Part shown: positions 17,211-25,579 of the stretch, in pieces
Numbering within the stretch: position 1 is the stretch's first letter
How the letters are laid out: each line of letters opens with the position of its first letter
Origin: Chthoniobacteraceae bacterium
Lineage (GTDB): Bacteria > Verrucomicrobiota > Verrucomicrobiia > Chthoniobacterales > Chthoniobacteraceae
NCBI GenBank assembly: GCA_947479475.1
Contig: CANJZW010000006.1
Coordinates: 1 to 64,000 of the forward strand
Reading direction: 5' to 3'
DNA length: 64,000 nucleotides
The notes under the pieces: model-generated
Seen by the model: the letters and a program-made list of their open reading frames with translations, nothing else
Told to the model about the DNA's origin: nothing
The model's database searches: none
Made by a program: the position numbers and the translations under genes

Positions 17211-18494
17211 ATGGAAACGAACATTGAAAAACTCGGAGACTGCAGATTCGTTTCCCCCCTGACACATTCCTCCTTCGAAGTCACCTTCAGGGCGGATTCG
17301 GAGCAAGTTCTTTACGACCATCTCCGGAACGATTCCGGTGGGGATACTAGCTCCGTCGGCTTTGAACTAGCCGGCCCGCGTGAACAGCTCTTTTTCGACC
17401 CTAGCAAAACAACCGCCGCGATCGTCACCTGCGGCGGTCTTTGCCCCGGACTCAACGATATCATTCGGGGGATTGTCACCCAGTGTTACAACCGGTACGG
17501 CGTGTCCCGGGTATTCGGCTTCCGCTACGGGTACCAGGGCCTGATCTCGCGTTACGGCTTCACCCCCATGGTGCTGCGGCCAGAATCGGTGGCCCAGATC
17601 CACAATTTCGGCGGCTCCATTTTAGGCACCTCCCGTGGACACCAGGACATCGGCGAAATGGTGGACCTCTTGGAGGAGATGAACGTGGACATTTTTTTCG
17701 TGGTCGGCGGCGACGGTACCCTGCGGGGCGCCTCGGCCATCGCCGCGGAGTGTCGTAAACGCGGCCTCAAAAAAGCGGTGGTGGGGATTCCAAAGACCAT
17801 TGACAACGACATCATGTATTTGGACAAGAGTTTCGGCTTCGAAACGGCCTTTGCCATGGCCGTCCAAGCCGTGCGATCCACCTTTGTTGAATCCACCGGC
17901 TCTCTGAACGGCATTGGCCTTCTCAAACTCATGGGCCGGGACTCTGGATTCATCGCGTGTTACGCGGCGCTGGCTGGGAGCAATGTCGATTTTGTCCTCA
18001 TTCCAGAGGTGCACTTTGAACTCGAAGGCTCCGGCGGCCTGCTTGAGGCCCTGCATTACAGGGTCGCCAAACGGCGCAGCGCAGTGGTCGTCGTCTCCGA
18101 GGGGGCCGGCCAGCATCTGCTGCCTCCAGCGGCGGCGAAGGACGCCAGTGGCAACGTAGTTTTCGGCGACATCGGAGCCTTTTTGCGTGACCGCATCACC
18201 GCTTCCTTCAAGGACAGGCGTGTTTCGACCAGCGTCAAATACATTGATCCGAGCTATTTGATCCGGAGCGTTCCGGCCAATGCCCAGGACAACGTCTACT
18301 GCTCCCAGCTTGCTCAGCACGCGGTCCACGCCGCGATGTCTGGGAAAACGAGCATGCTCGTGGGCCGCTGGCACGGCGCTTTCGTTCACCTGCCCTTAGA
18401 CATGGTCACCCACGGTCGCCGCAAGGTCGATCCCCAAGGGGAGCTCTGGAATTCCGTGCTCGAAAGCACCGGACAACCCGCCCGACTCTATTGA
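17211..18494 (+). CDS. 6-phosphofructokinase, long (plant/spirochaete-like) group A type
   Basis: 427 residues from ATG METNIEKLGD; a TTG at 17169 would add 14 residues. The phosphate-binding GGDGT (166-170) has the glycine that favours ATP over pyrophosphate, and PKTIDND (194-200) has the lysine seen in PPi-type and plant ATP-type enzymes. Catalytic CGGLCPGLND and the substrate motif LMGRDSGFIA are intact. The N-terminal extension of about 65 residues fits this long clade. The combination predicts an ATP-dependent, probably non-allosteric enzyme catalysing fructose-6-phosphate phosphorylation in glycolysis. It is a single-gene unit. Confidence 0.92.
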   Translation: METNIEKLGDCRFVSPLTHSSFEVTFRADSEQVLYDHLRNDSGGDTSSVGFELAGPREQLFFDPSKTTAAIVTCGGLCPGLNDIIRGIVTQCYNRYGVSRVFGFRYGYQGLISRYGFTPMVLRPESVAQIHNFGGSILGTSRGHQDIGEMVDLLEEMNVDIFFVVGGDGTLRGASAIAAECRKRGLKKAVVGIPKTIDNDIMYLDKSFGFETAFAMAVQAVRSTFVESTGSLNGIGLLKLMGRDSGFIACYAALAGSNVDFVLIPEVHFELEGSGGLLEALHYRVAKRRSAVVVVSEGAGQHLLPPAAAKDASGNVVFGDIGAFLRDRITASFKDRRVSTSVKYIDPSYLIRSVPANAQDNVYCSQLAQHAVHAAMSGKTSMLVGRWHGAFVHLPLDMVTHGRRKVDPQGELWNSVLESTGQPARLY

Positions 18495-18521
18495 GCCCGG
18501 CGTGGGCCTCTCAACTCGGAC

Positions 18522-18568
18522 GAAACGGCATCAATTTACGGGATGTAGACGCGTCGAGCGGCCGTTTC
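18522..18568. other. 8-bp inverted repeat downstream of the phosphofructokinase
   Basis: GAAACGGC (18522-18529) and GCCGTTTC (18561-18568) pair perfectly around 31 nt. No T-run follows. It could form the end of the phosphofructokinase transcript. The remainder of the 18495-19071 gap holds only the pseudogene fragment listed separately. Confidence 0.35.
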
Positions 18569-18621
18569 AGGCGCTATGGTGCGAGTCGCTTTGAATTTGT
18601 GAGCACGGCCACGTGGGAACG

Positions 18622-18887
18622 CTAAAGAGAAGCCATCTGTCTCGTTCCAATCGCGGCGATGTCTTCCATCCCGATGGACTGCACCTGAGAAGTGTTCAGG
18701 GTGTTCAGTTGCTTAGGCGTAAGCGCCGCTCCCTGAGACGCGAGCAACGCGACGACTTGACTAGTCCCAAAGATAGAACCTGTGCGGGTGAAAGAGTCGC
18801 CAGTTCAGAAGTCGTTCGAATCTGAAGAACACCTGTCGACAAATCATAAACATCTCGCGTAGAAAGTAATGCGAAATCAAACGACAT
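18622..18887 (-). pseudogene. Frameshifted fragment of an ALTTxQ-type repeat protein
   Basis: Read on the minus strand from 18887, one frame gives FALLSTRDVYDLSTGVLQIR, then SELATLSPAQVLSLG. From about 18768 the match moves to another frame: TSQVVALLASQGAALTPKQL, then NTLNTSQVQSIGMEDIAAIG and TRQMASL, ending in TAG at 18622. Both halves follow the 10-11-residue repeat A-L-T/S-T-x-Q-V/L/I found in very large secreted or surface bacterial proteins. A frameshift near 18762-18768, no further repeats upstream and tiny size mark it as a decayed remnant rather than a gene. Confidence 0.5.
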
Positions 18888-19071
18888 AAAAAGAGGGGGA
18901 TTCCTGGAAACTCTTCGCAAGAGGCCCTTAAATAATCTATGTCCAGCGATTCCTTGCCATTTTGACCGGCCGGAAAGATTTCCGTTTTCAGCCTAATCTC
19001 TTCCGCTCTGGAAGGTCAGGTTCAGCGTACTTCTCCCCTTCCCCTCCTCTGCAATCCCCTGCCCGCGTGCC

Positions 19072-21273
19072 ATGACACTCCTCCGTTCCCTCCAATCCGC
19101 CCTCCTTTTCGCCGCCTGTGTGCCATTACAAGCCGCCGACCTCACCTTAAACGAAACGCTCCAACTGCCGGAGTGCCACAGCATCGGCTGGGTCAACGCG
19201 TGGATCAAAGCCAATCCCGCCGCCAAGGGCGAAGGATGGAACGGGGTGCTCGATGAAGCAAAATGGGGCACACCCTCCCCTCAGCAGATCCTGGAGCGAA
19301 ACTGGGACTGGAAGCTCACCGACTCCCAATGGGCCGCAGCCGTTCAAGAAAAGGGCGAGGGAAAGCTTCAGGACGTCAAATTTGAGTTGTGGATTCCCGA
19401 AGGAGTGGAGGTGATCAAAGGCATCATCGTGCTGTCCGGCCATGGAAGCGGCCAGTCGGTCCTCGTCAATGGAGTCCAGTCCGCGATGCTGAAGGCGGTC
19501 GCCCGGGAACTCCATCTGGCCACCTTTATGTTTCTGGGCGATCCCATGCAGCGCGGTTTCTGGCCGAAAAGTCTGCTCTACGAACGGCTCAAAGCCTTCG
19601 CGGACAAGTCCAGTCACCCCGAGCTTCAGCACGCGCCGCTCTTTTTGTACGGCCACTCCAACGGCACCGGATTCTCCGCCGTCTTTCCTTCCACCGAAGG
19701 GCCGCGCGTCTGGGCCTGGGTTTCCATGCGGCCAGGGATCACCTTTCAAGTTTACCAACCGGGTGCGGCGCAGGTTCCTGGACTTGTGATTTTCGGCGAG
19801 GACGATCCGTTTCTCAAAAGGCCGTCCAGGGAAGAAAATCTCGCCGTCGTGCCCCTGATGCGCAAGAACCACGGCGCGCTTTGGAACTTCGCCGTCGAGC
19901 CAAAGACTGGGCACGGCCCCGGCGACAATACCTGGCCCTTCGTCTTCTCTTTCCTTCGCCACACCTTCAATGCCCGCGTCCCGGCCGAAGCCGACCCGCG
20001 ACAAGGACCGGTGAAACTCAATGTTCTCACCCCTGAAAGCGGCCATCTTGGCCAGAACTGGGACGTGAATCAGGGCGGATATCAAACGCTGCCTACCGGA
20101 CGTCATTCGGATTTCAAAGGCGACAAACCGACAGCCTCCTGGCTTGTCAACGCCGCCTATGCTGCCGATTGGCAGGCTTTTCAGCGGGATGGAAAAATTG
20201 ACTCGAAGGCGGCCGTCCAAAAAGCACCCGAAGAACGCGCTAAACCGGCTCTCGCACCCGCACCGCCCGCGCCCGCGCCCGCACGAAAGGCCACTATCGC
20301 CGAGCAACGCATCGAGGCCGCCAAACTGGGCGTCCGCATCCCCAGCTCGATGGATGCGACAGAGCAACAGATCATCTGGTTTTGTCCCGAGAACGCGGGC
20401 GCCGAAGCGTCCAGCCGCCCTGTTCCGCTTCTGGTTTTCCTGCATTCTTGGAGCGGCGGTTTTGAGCAAGGCGTCTCCCTGATCGCCCTGGCGAAAAAAA
20501 AGGGCTGGGCGCTGGTTGCTCCCGACTTTCGCGGCCCCAACAACAGGCCGGAAGCCTGTGCCTCGGAACTCGCTTCGGCCGACATTCTCGATGCGGTTGA
20601 TTACGCCAGAAAACACGCCCGCATCGACCCCACGCGCATCTACCTCCTTGGCGGTTCGGGGGGAGGCCACATGTCTCTTGTCATGGCTAGCCGTGCTCCA
20701 AAGTTGTGGGCCGGAATCAGCGCCTGGGTGCCGATTTCTGACCTCGCCGCATGGCACGCGGAGAGCGTCGTCCGCAAAAACAACTACGCAAAAATGCTCG
20801 AACAATCCTGCGGCGGCGCTCCCGGAACCGCCACTGAGAGCGAATATCGAAAACGCTCGCCGCTTTTTCATTTGGCCGAGGCCAAAGACGTGCCCCTCGA
20901 CATCAATACCGGGATCCACGACGGGCACAGCGGGTCGGTTCCTGTGAGCCACTCCTTGCACGCCTTCAACGCTCTGGCGGCGGCATCAGGCAACTCAAGC
21001 CTCAAGGTTGCCGAGGCCGATATCGCCTTCATGGTGAGCGAGCAGAAAATCCCCGCCGCCCTCGCCAGCCAAACACAGTCCGACCCTGAGCGAAAAAATC
21101 CTGTCCTGTTCCGCCGGACTGCCAGCCAGGCGCGCCTCAGCGTCTTTGAAGGAGGGCACGATTCGGAGGCTGCGGCTGCCGTGGAATGGTTGGCCCGCCA
21201 GCGCTCGGGCCAGCCCGCGGATTTCAGCCTGGGCAGCGCGCCCGCCTCTGCGGCGAGCGCCGTGGGGAAATAG
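19072..21273 (+). CDS. Secreted protein with two fused alpha/beta-hydrolase domains
   Basis: 733 residues with a signal peptide (LLRSLQSALLFAACVPLQAADL). Domain 1 (about 40-310) has the nucleophile elbow GHSNGTG and a GHGPGDNTWPF stretch supplying the probable catalytic histidine, resembling feruloyl-esterase/PHB-depolymerase-like hydrolases. A Pro/Ala linker (PALAPAPPAPAPAR, near 395) joins it to domain 2 (about 420-710), which has LLVFLHSWSG for the oxyanion region, GGSGGGHMS as nucleophile elbow and a late GGHD histidine, as in S9 prolyl-oligopeptidase-like esterases. Both domains look catalytically complete. Substrate is unknown; plant or algal polysaccharide esters fit the sulfatase and DUF1080 genes nearby. 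Confidence 0.8.
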   Translation: MTLLRSLQSALLFAACVPLQAADLTLNETLQLPECHSIGWVNAWIKANPAAKGEGWNGVLDEAKWGTPSPQQILERNWDWKLTDSQWAAAVQEKGEGKLQDVKFELWIPEGVEVIKGIIVLSGHGSGQSVLVNGVQSAMLKAVARELHLATFMFLGDPMQRGFWPKSLLYERLKAFADKSSHPELQHAPLFLYGHSNGTGFSAVFPSTEGPRVWAWVSMRPGITFQVYQPGAAQVPGLVIFGEDDPFLKRPSREENLAVVPLMRKNHGALWNFAVEPKTGHGPGDNTWPFVFSFLRHTFNARVPAEADPRQGPVKLNVLTPESGHLGQNWDVNQGGYQTLPTGRHSDFKGDKPTASWLVNAAYAADWQAFQRDGKIDSKAAVQKAPEERAKPALAPAPPAPAPARKATIAEQRIEAAKLGVRIPSSMDATEQQIIWFCPENAGAEASSRPVPLLVFLHSWSGGFEQGVSLIALAKKKGWALVAPDFRGPNNRPEACASELASADILDAVDYARKHARIDPTRIYLLGGSGGGHMSLVMASRAPKLWAGISAWVPISDLAAWHAESVVRKNNYAKMLEQSCGGAPGTATESEYRKRSPLFHLAEAKDVPLDINTGIHDGHSGSVPVSHSLHAFNALAAASGNSSLKVAEADIAFMVSEQKIPAALASQTQSDPERKNPVLFRRTASQARLSVFEGGHDSEAAAAVEWLARQRSGQPADFSLGSAPASAASAVGK

Positions 21274-21724
21274 GCGGGAATCTTAGGGCGTGTCACCCTC
21301 GACGCCTTTGGCTCAGCTCTTTTGAGCGCAAGCAGTGCGCCACAACAAGAGCCCGGGGCGCTGTGCGCAACGCGTTGCTGCCATTCGCCAAGTTGGGGTG
21401 TTCAAAAACACCACCTTGGGCATGGCCGCCTACCAGGCTTTGACTGCCGGCCGATTGCTTGCGCAAACAACCAAGTAAATTGAGAAAAAAGAATTTGCGG
21501 GTGCGTTGACTTGGCGCCTCCATTGCGGCGTCGCAGGCCCGGGAGCCCGCAACGCCAGTCTTTTTTTTCTGGATCAAAACATCTTGGAGTTTGGAGGCGC
21601 GGGAGCCGCAAGGGTGCCGCCCCTGTGCGCGTTCTTGGGCCGGACTCCCTTGATTTTCCGAACCATTTTGGCGTTTCCAGAACCAGATCGACGGAAGTTT
21701 TTTTAAATAAAACCAAATAAAATA
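21274..21724. other. Intergenic stretch with small hairpins
   Basis: No supportable gene. A hairpin GGTGTT-CAAA-AACACC lies at 21397-21412, and a T8 tract follows GC-rich inverted sequence near 21540-21570. The stretch becomes strongly AT-rich from about 21700 toward the His-rich gene, marking its promoter region. Confidence 0.5.
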
Positions 21725-21750
21725 TAAATTGCGTTAAATCTCGCAATTTA
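21725..21750. promoter_or_regulatory. 9-bp perfect dyad, TAAATTGCG-N8-CGCAATTTA
   Basis: The two arms (21725-21733 and 21742-21750) are exact inverse complements within AT-rich DNA, 60 bp upstream of the His-rich gene start. Length, spacing and AT content resemble operators of dimeric regulators, including metal sensors of the Fur/Zur type, although no known box is matched exactly. Confidence 0.5.
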
Positions 21751-21810
21751 AAGAACATCATGACTTTAATTCAATCGTCTTAATTATTAGACAATCATAA
21801 CCCCAAAACC

Positions 21811-22050
21811 ATGTCCAAACACGACCATCATCATCACGCCGCTCTCCACCACGAAGCCGCCGCTCACCATCACCGTGAGGCCCACACCCACCACCAGGCG
21901 GGTGACCATCACGCCGCCTCGCACCATGCCCATCTGGCGCATGGCCACACCGTGCTGGCGCATGAACATCACGAACATTCCACAAAGCATCACGCAAAAC
22001 ATCACTCCGCTCATCACCCTGAGCATCCCCAGCACGGCCACAAGCACTAG
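21811..22050 (+). CDS. Histidine-rich small protein, putative metal-binding
   Basis: 79 residues, of which 34 are histidine (43%), arranged as HH, HHH and HHHH clusters separated by Ala, Glu, Lys and Asp. It contains no cysteine, so nickel, zinc, copper or cobalt binding by imidazoles is expected, as in Hpn-like storage proteins; this is inference from composition. It has no signal peptide. It is preceded by AT-rich DNA with a 9-bp dyad and followed directly by two hairpins, a layout that argues for a genuine single-gene transcript. No Shine-Dalgarno is seen. The opposite strand is also open, but encodes only Val/Met-rich shadow sequence. Confidence 0.72.
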   Translation: MSKHDHHHHAALHHEAAAHHHREAHTHHQAGDHHAASHHAHLAHGHTVLAHEHHEHSTKHHAKHHSAHHPEHPQHGHKH

Positions 22051-22057
22051 CTTGCAC

Positions 22058-22094
22058 ATTCACCAATCACGCGCCTAGGCGAGGCTTGGTGAAT
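22058..22094 (+). terminator. 9-bp hairpin directly after the His-rich gene
   Basis: ATTCACCAA (22058-22066) pairs with TTGGTGAAT (22086-22094); the loop itself contains the palindrome CGCCTAGGCG. No T-run follows, so it probably acts with the stronger terminator just downstream or protects the mRNA end. Confidence 0.5.
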
Positions 22095-22114
22095 GGCAGC
22101 CGTTCGGACTTAAG

Positions 22115-22145
22115 AGCCAGTTGTCCCGAGGACGACTGGCTTTTA
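22115..22145 (+). terminator. Rho-independent terminator
   Basis: AGCCAGTTGTC (22115-22125) pairs with GACGACTGGCT (22131-22141, one G-T wobble) around a 5-nt loop, followed by TTTT. This is the cleanest plus-strand terminator in the window and ends the His-rich transcript. Confidence 0.8.
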
Positions 22146-22631
22146 GTATTTCAGGGGTAGAGCAAGGGAGCGACCTGGGCGCGATGCGGGAAGGAGGCTC
22201 ACCTTAATCTGCAAACCCACTCAAAATCCGTTCCTTTCACCGGCCCGTGGGATGGCAATACAAACGACACCCACCCGAACCAAAGCCCCTGTCTCTTTTG
22301 GGATTTCCCTTTTGAGCGACGCCGCTCCTGCGAGCAAAGAACTGCCAAAGCGATGTAAATCCCCGCGCAACCGGTGCCGGTCTCGATAGCAACGCGCCTC
22401 AACGGTATCCGTCGAAGCCCAGAAGTCCTGCAAATCTCCATCGGCACCGTCAGGGAAATCCGTCCCCCAGGAGCACGCGATCTTGATGTCTTAATCTGGA
22501 GCGCGCTAAATCTCACTAGCGCTCGATCATCTCATGTCATTTCTCTGCCCGCTTTTTCAGGCGATCTCCCCACGGCTTGGTGCTGCCATGACTTCTTTCA
22601 CTAACGAACATTTGGGTGCGGGTTTGAGACC
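22146..22631. other. Intergenic stretch, nothing recognised
   Basis: Minus-strand open frames of about 70-105 codons exist between 22199 and 22516 but show no domain, overlap each other and lack start context. The stretch precedes the DUF2071 operon and should contain its promoter; none stands out. Confidence 0.5.
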
Positions 22632-23396
22632 ATGAGCGTCCCCTGCCCCACGCCTCCTACCCCGGATGTCGCCCAGCGTCTCGCCGCAAGGACGACGCCT
22701 GCAATGGCTCCGGTGATGTACCAGCGCTGGAGCGACCTTCTTTTTTTACACTGGGAATATCCCGCGATGTCCATTCAGGCGCTGCTGCCGGAGGGCCTGT
22801 TTGTCGACACTTACGCTGGCAAAGCGTACCTCGGCGTCGTGCCGTTCTTCATGAAAAAAATCCGTCCCCGCTTTCTCCCCGCTGTGCCGGGCCTCTCGGA
22901 TTTTATGGAACTGAACCTGCGCACCTACGTGCATGACCGCAACGGCGTCCCGGGTGTTTGGTTTTTTTCGCTCGATGCGAATCAATGGCTCGCGGTAAAA
23001 ATCGCACGGCAGTTTTTCCACCTGCCCTACGAACACGCCCGAATGCAGTCGCACCACTCGGCCGATGGTCGCATCTGTTTTGACTCGCTGCGCAGCGGCA
23101 CGCCGTGTGTCTTTGAGTACGCAGCCGGCGTCGAACTGCCCCTGCCTGCACCGGACTCGCTGGAGTTTTTCCTCGTGGAGCGCTACCGGCTGTATTCCAG
23201 CGCACCCGATGGCCTCCGGCGCGGCGCGGTTTTTCACGAGCCTTATCCGGTGTGTCGCGCGGATGTGACGCGGTGGGATGAAAACCTGCTCCTTCTCGAT
23301 GGCTTCGCCCCGACCAAGCGCCCCCCCGACCATATGCTCCTGTCGCGAGGAGTGGACGTGACGATTTTTCCGCTGGAGCGCATCAAAACCCGCTAG
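22632..23396 (+). CDS. DUF2071 (YqjF-like) protein
   Basis: 254 residues. DUF2071 pattern: MYQRWSDLLFLHWEYP near the N-terminus, LLPEGLFVDTYAGKAYLGVVPFFM, then DFMELNLRTYVHDRNGVPGVWFFSLDA and a late FFLVERYRLYS. The fold is beta-rich and related to acetoacetate-decarboxylase-like proteins; no reaction is established. First gene of a four-gene run, 15 bp upstream of the radical SAM gene, so it is likely co-transcribed with the putative DNA-repair genes. The link is by position only; DUF2071 proteins also occur in other settings. Confidence 0.85.
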   Translation: MSVPCPTPPTPDVAQRLAARTTPAMAPVMYQRWSDLLFLHWEYPAMSIQALLPEGLFVDTYAGKAYLGVVPFFMKKIRPRFLPAVPGLSDFMELNLRTYVHDRNGVPGVWFFSLDANQWLAVKIARQFFHLPYEHARMQSHHSADGRICFDSLRSGTPCVFEYAAGVELPLPAPDSLEFFLVERYRLYSSAPDGLRRGAVFHEPYPVCRADVTRWDENLLLLDGFAPTKRPPDHMLLSRGVDVTIFPLERIKTR

Positions 23397-23411
23397 AACC
23401 CACACGGCAAT

Positions 23412-24695
23412 ATGGACCTCACCCACAAACTCGAAATCCTCGCCGACGCCGCAAAGTATGATGCCTCCTGCGCCAGCAGCGGTGCCGCCAAGAAGGATTC
23501 GCGGGGCGGAAAGGGCGTGGGCTCCACCGGCGGCGCGGGCATCTGTCATTCGTACGCGCCGGATGGCCGCTGCATCTCGCTGCTGAAGGTGCTCCTCACG
23601 AATGCCTGCCTCTACGACTGCCACTATTGCATCAACCGCCGCTCCAGCAATGTGCAGCGCGCGCGTTTCACGCCGGACGAAGTGGTGCAACTCACGCTCG
23701 ACTTCTACAAGCGCAACTTCATCGAGGGCTTGTTCCTGAGCAGCGGCATCATCCGCAGCGCGGACTACACCATGGAGCTGGTGATCGAAGTCGCCCGAAA
23801 GCTGCGCGAGGAACATCAATTTCGAGGCTACATCCACCTGAAGACGATTCCCGAGGCGTCGCCCGCGCTCATCGAAATGGCCGGTCGGTACGCGGACCGG
23901 ATCAGCATCAACATCGAACTGCCCACGCAGGAAGGGCTCACGAAACTCGCCCCCGAAAAAAACCTGGACCGCACACAGGAGGCAATGGGTCACATCCGCG
24001 GGAAAATCGAAGAGCGACACACCGAAAAGCGCAAGCCCAACGCCCCCAAGCCGCCTCCTTTTGCCACCGGCCAAAGCACGCAGATGCTCGTCGGCGCGGA
24101 TGATTCCACCGACGCGGTGATCTTGCAGCGGGCGGACGTGCTTTACAGCGACTACCGTTTGCGGCGGGTCTATTACTCGGGTTTCAGTCCGATTCCCGAG
24201 CCCTCCTCGCTGCTGCCCATCAAGCCGCCGCCGCTCGTGCGCGAACACCGGCTTTATCAGGCGGACTGGCTGCTGCGCTTCTACGGCTTCAGGGTGGATG
24301 AAATCGCCTCGGCCGACGCGCCGAACCTCGACCTGCAGCTTGATCCAAAGCTCGCCTGGGCGCTGCGCAACCGCGCCACGTTTCCCGCCGATGTCAACAG
24401 GGCCTCCCGTGAAATCCTGCTGCGCGTTCCGGGGCTGGGCGTACGCAATGTGGAGCGAATTCTCAGCGCACGCCGCTACACAAGGTTGCGGCTTGCCGAT
24501 CTGCTGCTCCTGCGCGTTTCGATGAAAAAAGTCCTGCCGTTCATCATTGCGGCGGACCACACGCCGGCGCGGCTTGGACTCGATAGCGATACGCTGCGGC
24601 AGCGCTTTCTGCCGCCCCCGCTTCAGACGGAACTAAATTTTGACGCGCCACCTGTGTCCGGCGAAATCGACTCCGTGCGCTCGGGCGAATTGTAG
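23412..24695 (+). CDS. Putative DNA modification/repair radical SAM protein (SplB-like, TIGR03916 type)
   Basis: 427 residues. The 4Fe-4S/SAM motif CxxxCxxC is C66-LYD-C70-HY-C73, followed by INRRSSN. FLSSGIIRSADYTMELV and NIELPTQEGLTKLAPEK fit the spore-photoproduct-lyase-like radical SAM fold. A helix-hairpin-helix (about 334-354, LRVPGLGVRNVERILSARR) supplies non-specific DNA binding. The family is regularly encoded beside TIGR03915 proteins and is predicted to act in DNA repair or base modification. Here it lies 2 bp before that partner. The damage it treats is unknown. Confidence 0.9.
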   Translation: MDLTHKLEILADAAKYDASCASSGAAKKDSRGGKGVGSTGGAGICHSYAPDGRCISLLKVLLTNACLYDCHYCINRRSSNVQRARFTPDEVVQLTLDFYKRNFIEGLFLSSGIIRSADYTMELVIEVARKLREEHQFRGYIHLKTIPEASPALIEMAGRYADRISINIELPTQEGLTKLAPEKNLDRTQEAMGHIRGKIEERHTEKRKPNAPKPPPFATGQSTQMLVGADDSTDAVILQRADVLYSDYRLRRVYYSGFSPIPEPSSLLPIKPPPLVREHRLYQADWLLRFYGFRVDEIASADAPNLDLQLDPKLAWALRNRATFPADVNRASREILLRVPGLGVRNVERILSARRYTRLRLADLLLLRVSMKKVLPFIIAADHTPARLGLDSDTLRQRFLPPPLQTELNFDAPPVSGEIDSVRSGEL

Positions 24696-24697
24696 CC

Positions 24698-25579
24698 ATG
24701 CGAACGGTCGTGATCCAGCCTGTCTTCGGAGAGTGGCGGGAGCGCGCGCGCGAACTGCTTGCGCTGCGGGTGCCGCCCGAGGAGGTGCTGTGGTCGGAGG
24801 ACGGGGAGGATCCCGGCCTTTTTGACATTTTGGAAACCGCCTCCCCGCTTGGCGATGTGCCGAAAGTGCCGGCTGCATTTCTCGACCTGGCCCGCCGCGT
24901 GGCTGCGCACAGGGACGCGCGACGCTGGGGCGTGCTCTACCGGGTGCTCTGGCGGCTCACGTTTTGCGGCGAACGGCATCTCCTCTCGCTGCCGACGGAC
25001 CGCGACGTGCACCAGCTCCAGCAATGGCAAAAGACGATCAACCGGGACGTCCACAAGATGCACGCCTTCGCCCGCTTCCGCCTGGTGGGTAAAGACGAAG
25101 CCTCGAACCGCGAACAATTCGTGGCGTGGTTCGAGCCCGAACACCGCATCGTTCGACTGGCTTCCAGCTTTTTTGAAAAGCGGTTCGTCGGCATGGACTG
25201 GTCGATCCTCACGCCTTACGAGTGCGCGCATTGGGACGGCAGCAAACTGCATTTCTCGCCCGGAGTCCCCCGCAGCGCGGCGCCGGATGAGGATGCGCTT
25301 GACGAACTTTGGCGCACTTATTTCCGCAGCATCTTCAACCCGGCGCGGCTCAAGGTTCACGCGATGCAAACGGAGATGCCAAAGAAGTACTGGAAGAATC
25401 TTCCCGAGGCGCCGCTCATCGCCGACCTGATTTCCGGGAGCAGCGAACGCGTGAAGCAAATGCTGCGCACAGAGGCCCGCCCCGCCAAACCCGCGCCAAA
25501 GAACGCTTATCTTGATTATCTCCGCGAACTAAACACCCCCACGCAGTCCCCTCCCGAAGCCCCGTCACAAAGTGCATGA
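24698..25579 (+). CDS. TIGR03915/DUF4130 DNA-metabolism protein
   Basis: 293 residues. The family pattern is seen in [71 protein letters not shown] and [31 protein letters not shown], ending shortly after LISG. In many genomes this domain is fused to a C-terminal uracil-DNA-glycosylase-like (UdgX) domain; here it ends after a 40-residue Pro-rich tail, so only the DUF4130 part is present. Function: predicted partner of the radical SAM protein in DNA repair. Its stop overlaps the DUF2256 start (ATGA). Confidence 0.88.
   Translation: MRTVVIQPVFGEWRERARELLALRVPPEEVLWSEDGEDPGLFDILETASPLGDVPKVPAAFLDLARRVAAHRDARRWGVLYRVLWRLTFCGERHLLSLPTDRDVHQLQQWQKTINRDVHKMHAFARFRLVGKDEASNREQFVAWFEPEHRIVRLASSFFEKRFVGMDWSILTPYECAHWDGSKLHFSPGVPRSAAPDEDALDELWRTYFRSIFNPARLKVHAMQTEMPKKYWKNLPEAPLIADLISGSSERVKQMLRTEARPAKPAPKNAYLDYLRELNTPTQSPPEAPSQSA

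Noticed and set aside
18803-18826. tRNA T-arm-like GTTCGAAT sequence
   Set aside because: No acceptor, D or anticodon arms around it, and it lies inside the repeat-protein remnant.
19147-20961. 604-codon minus-strand open frame opposite the two-domain hydrolase
   Set aside because: A GC-rich shadow of a well-supported gene; the translation has no domain, and the plus frame has signal peptide and catalytic motifs.
21787-22059. 90-codon Val/Met-rich frame antisense to the His-rich gene
   Set aside because: CAT/CAC histidine codons read backwards as ATG/GTG; it is a composition artefact, while the plus strand has the terminator.
22199-22516. Minus-strand frames of about 70-105 codons upstream of the DUF2071 gene
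   Set aside because: Overlapping frames with no recognised domain, no ribosome site and no conserved neighbour.
22746-24560. 604-codon minus-strand open frame opposite DUF2071 and the radical SAM gene
   Set aside because: It covers two genes with clear motifs, encodes His/Arg/Val-rich sequence with no fold, and crosses their boundary.
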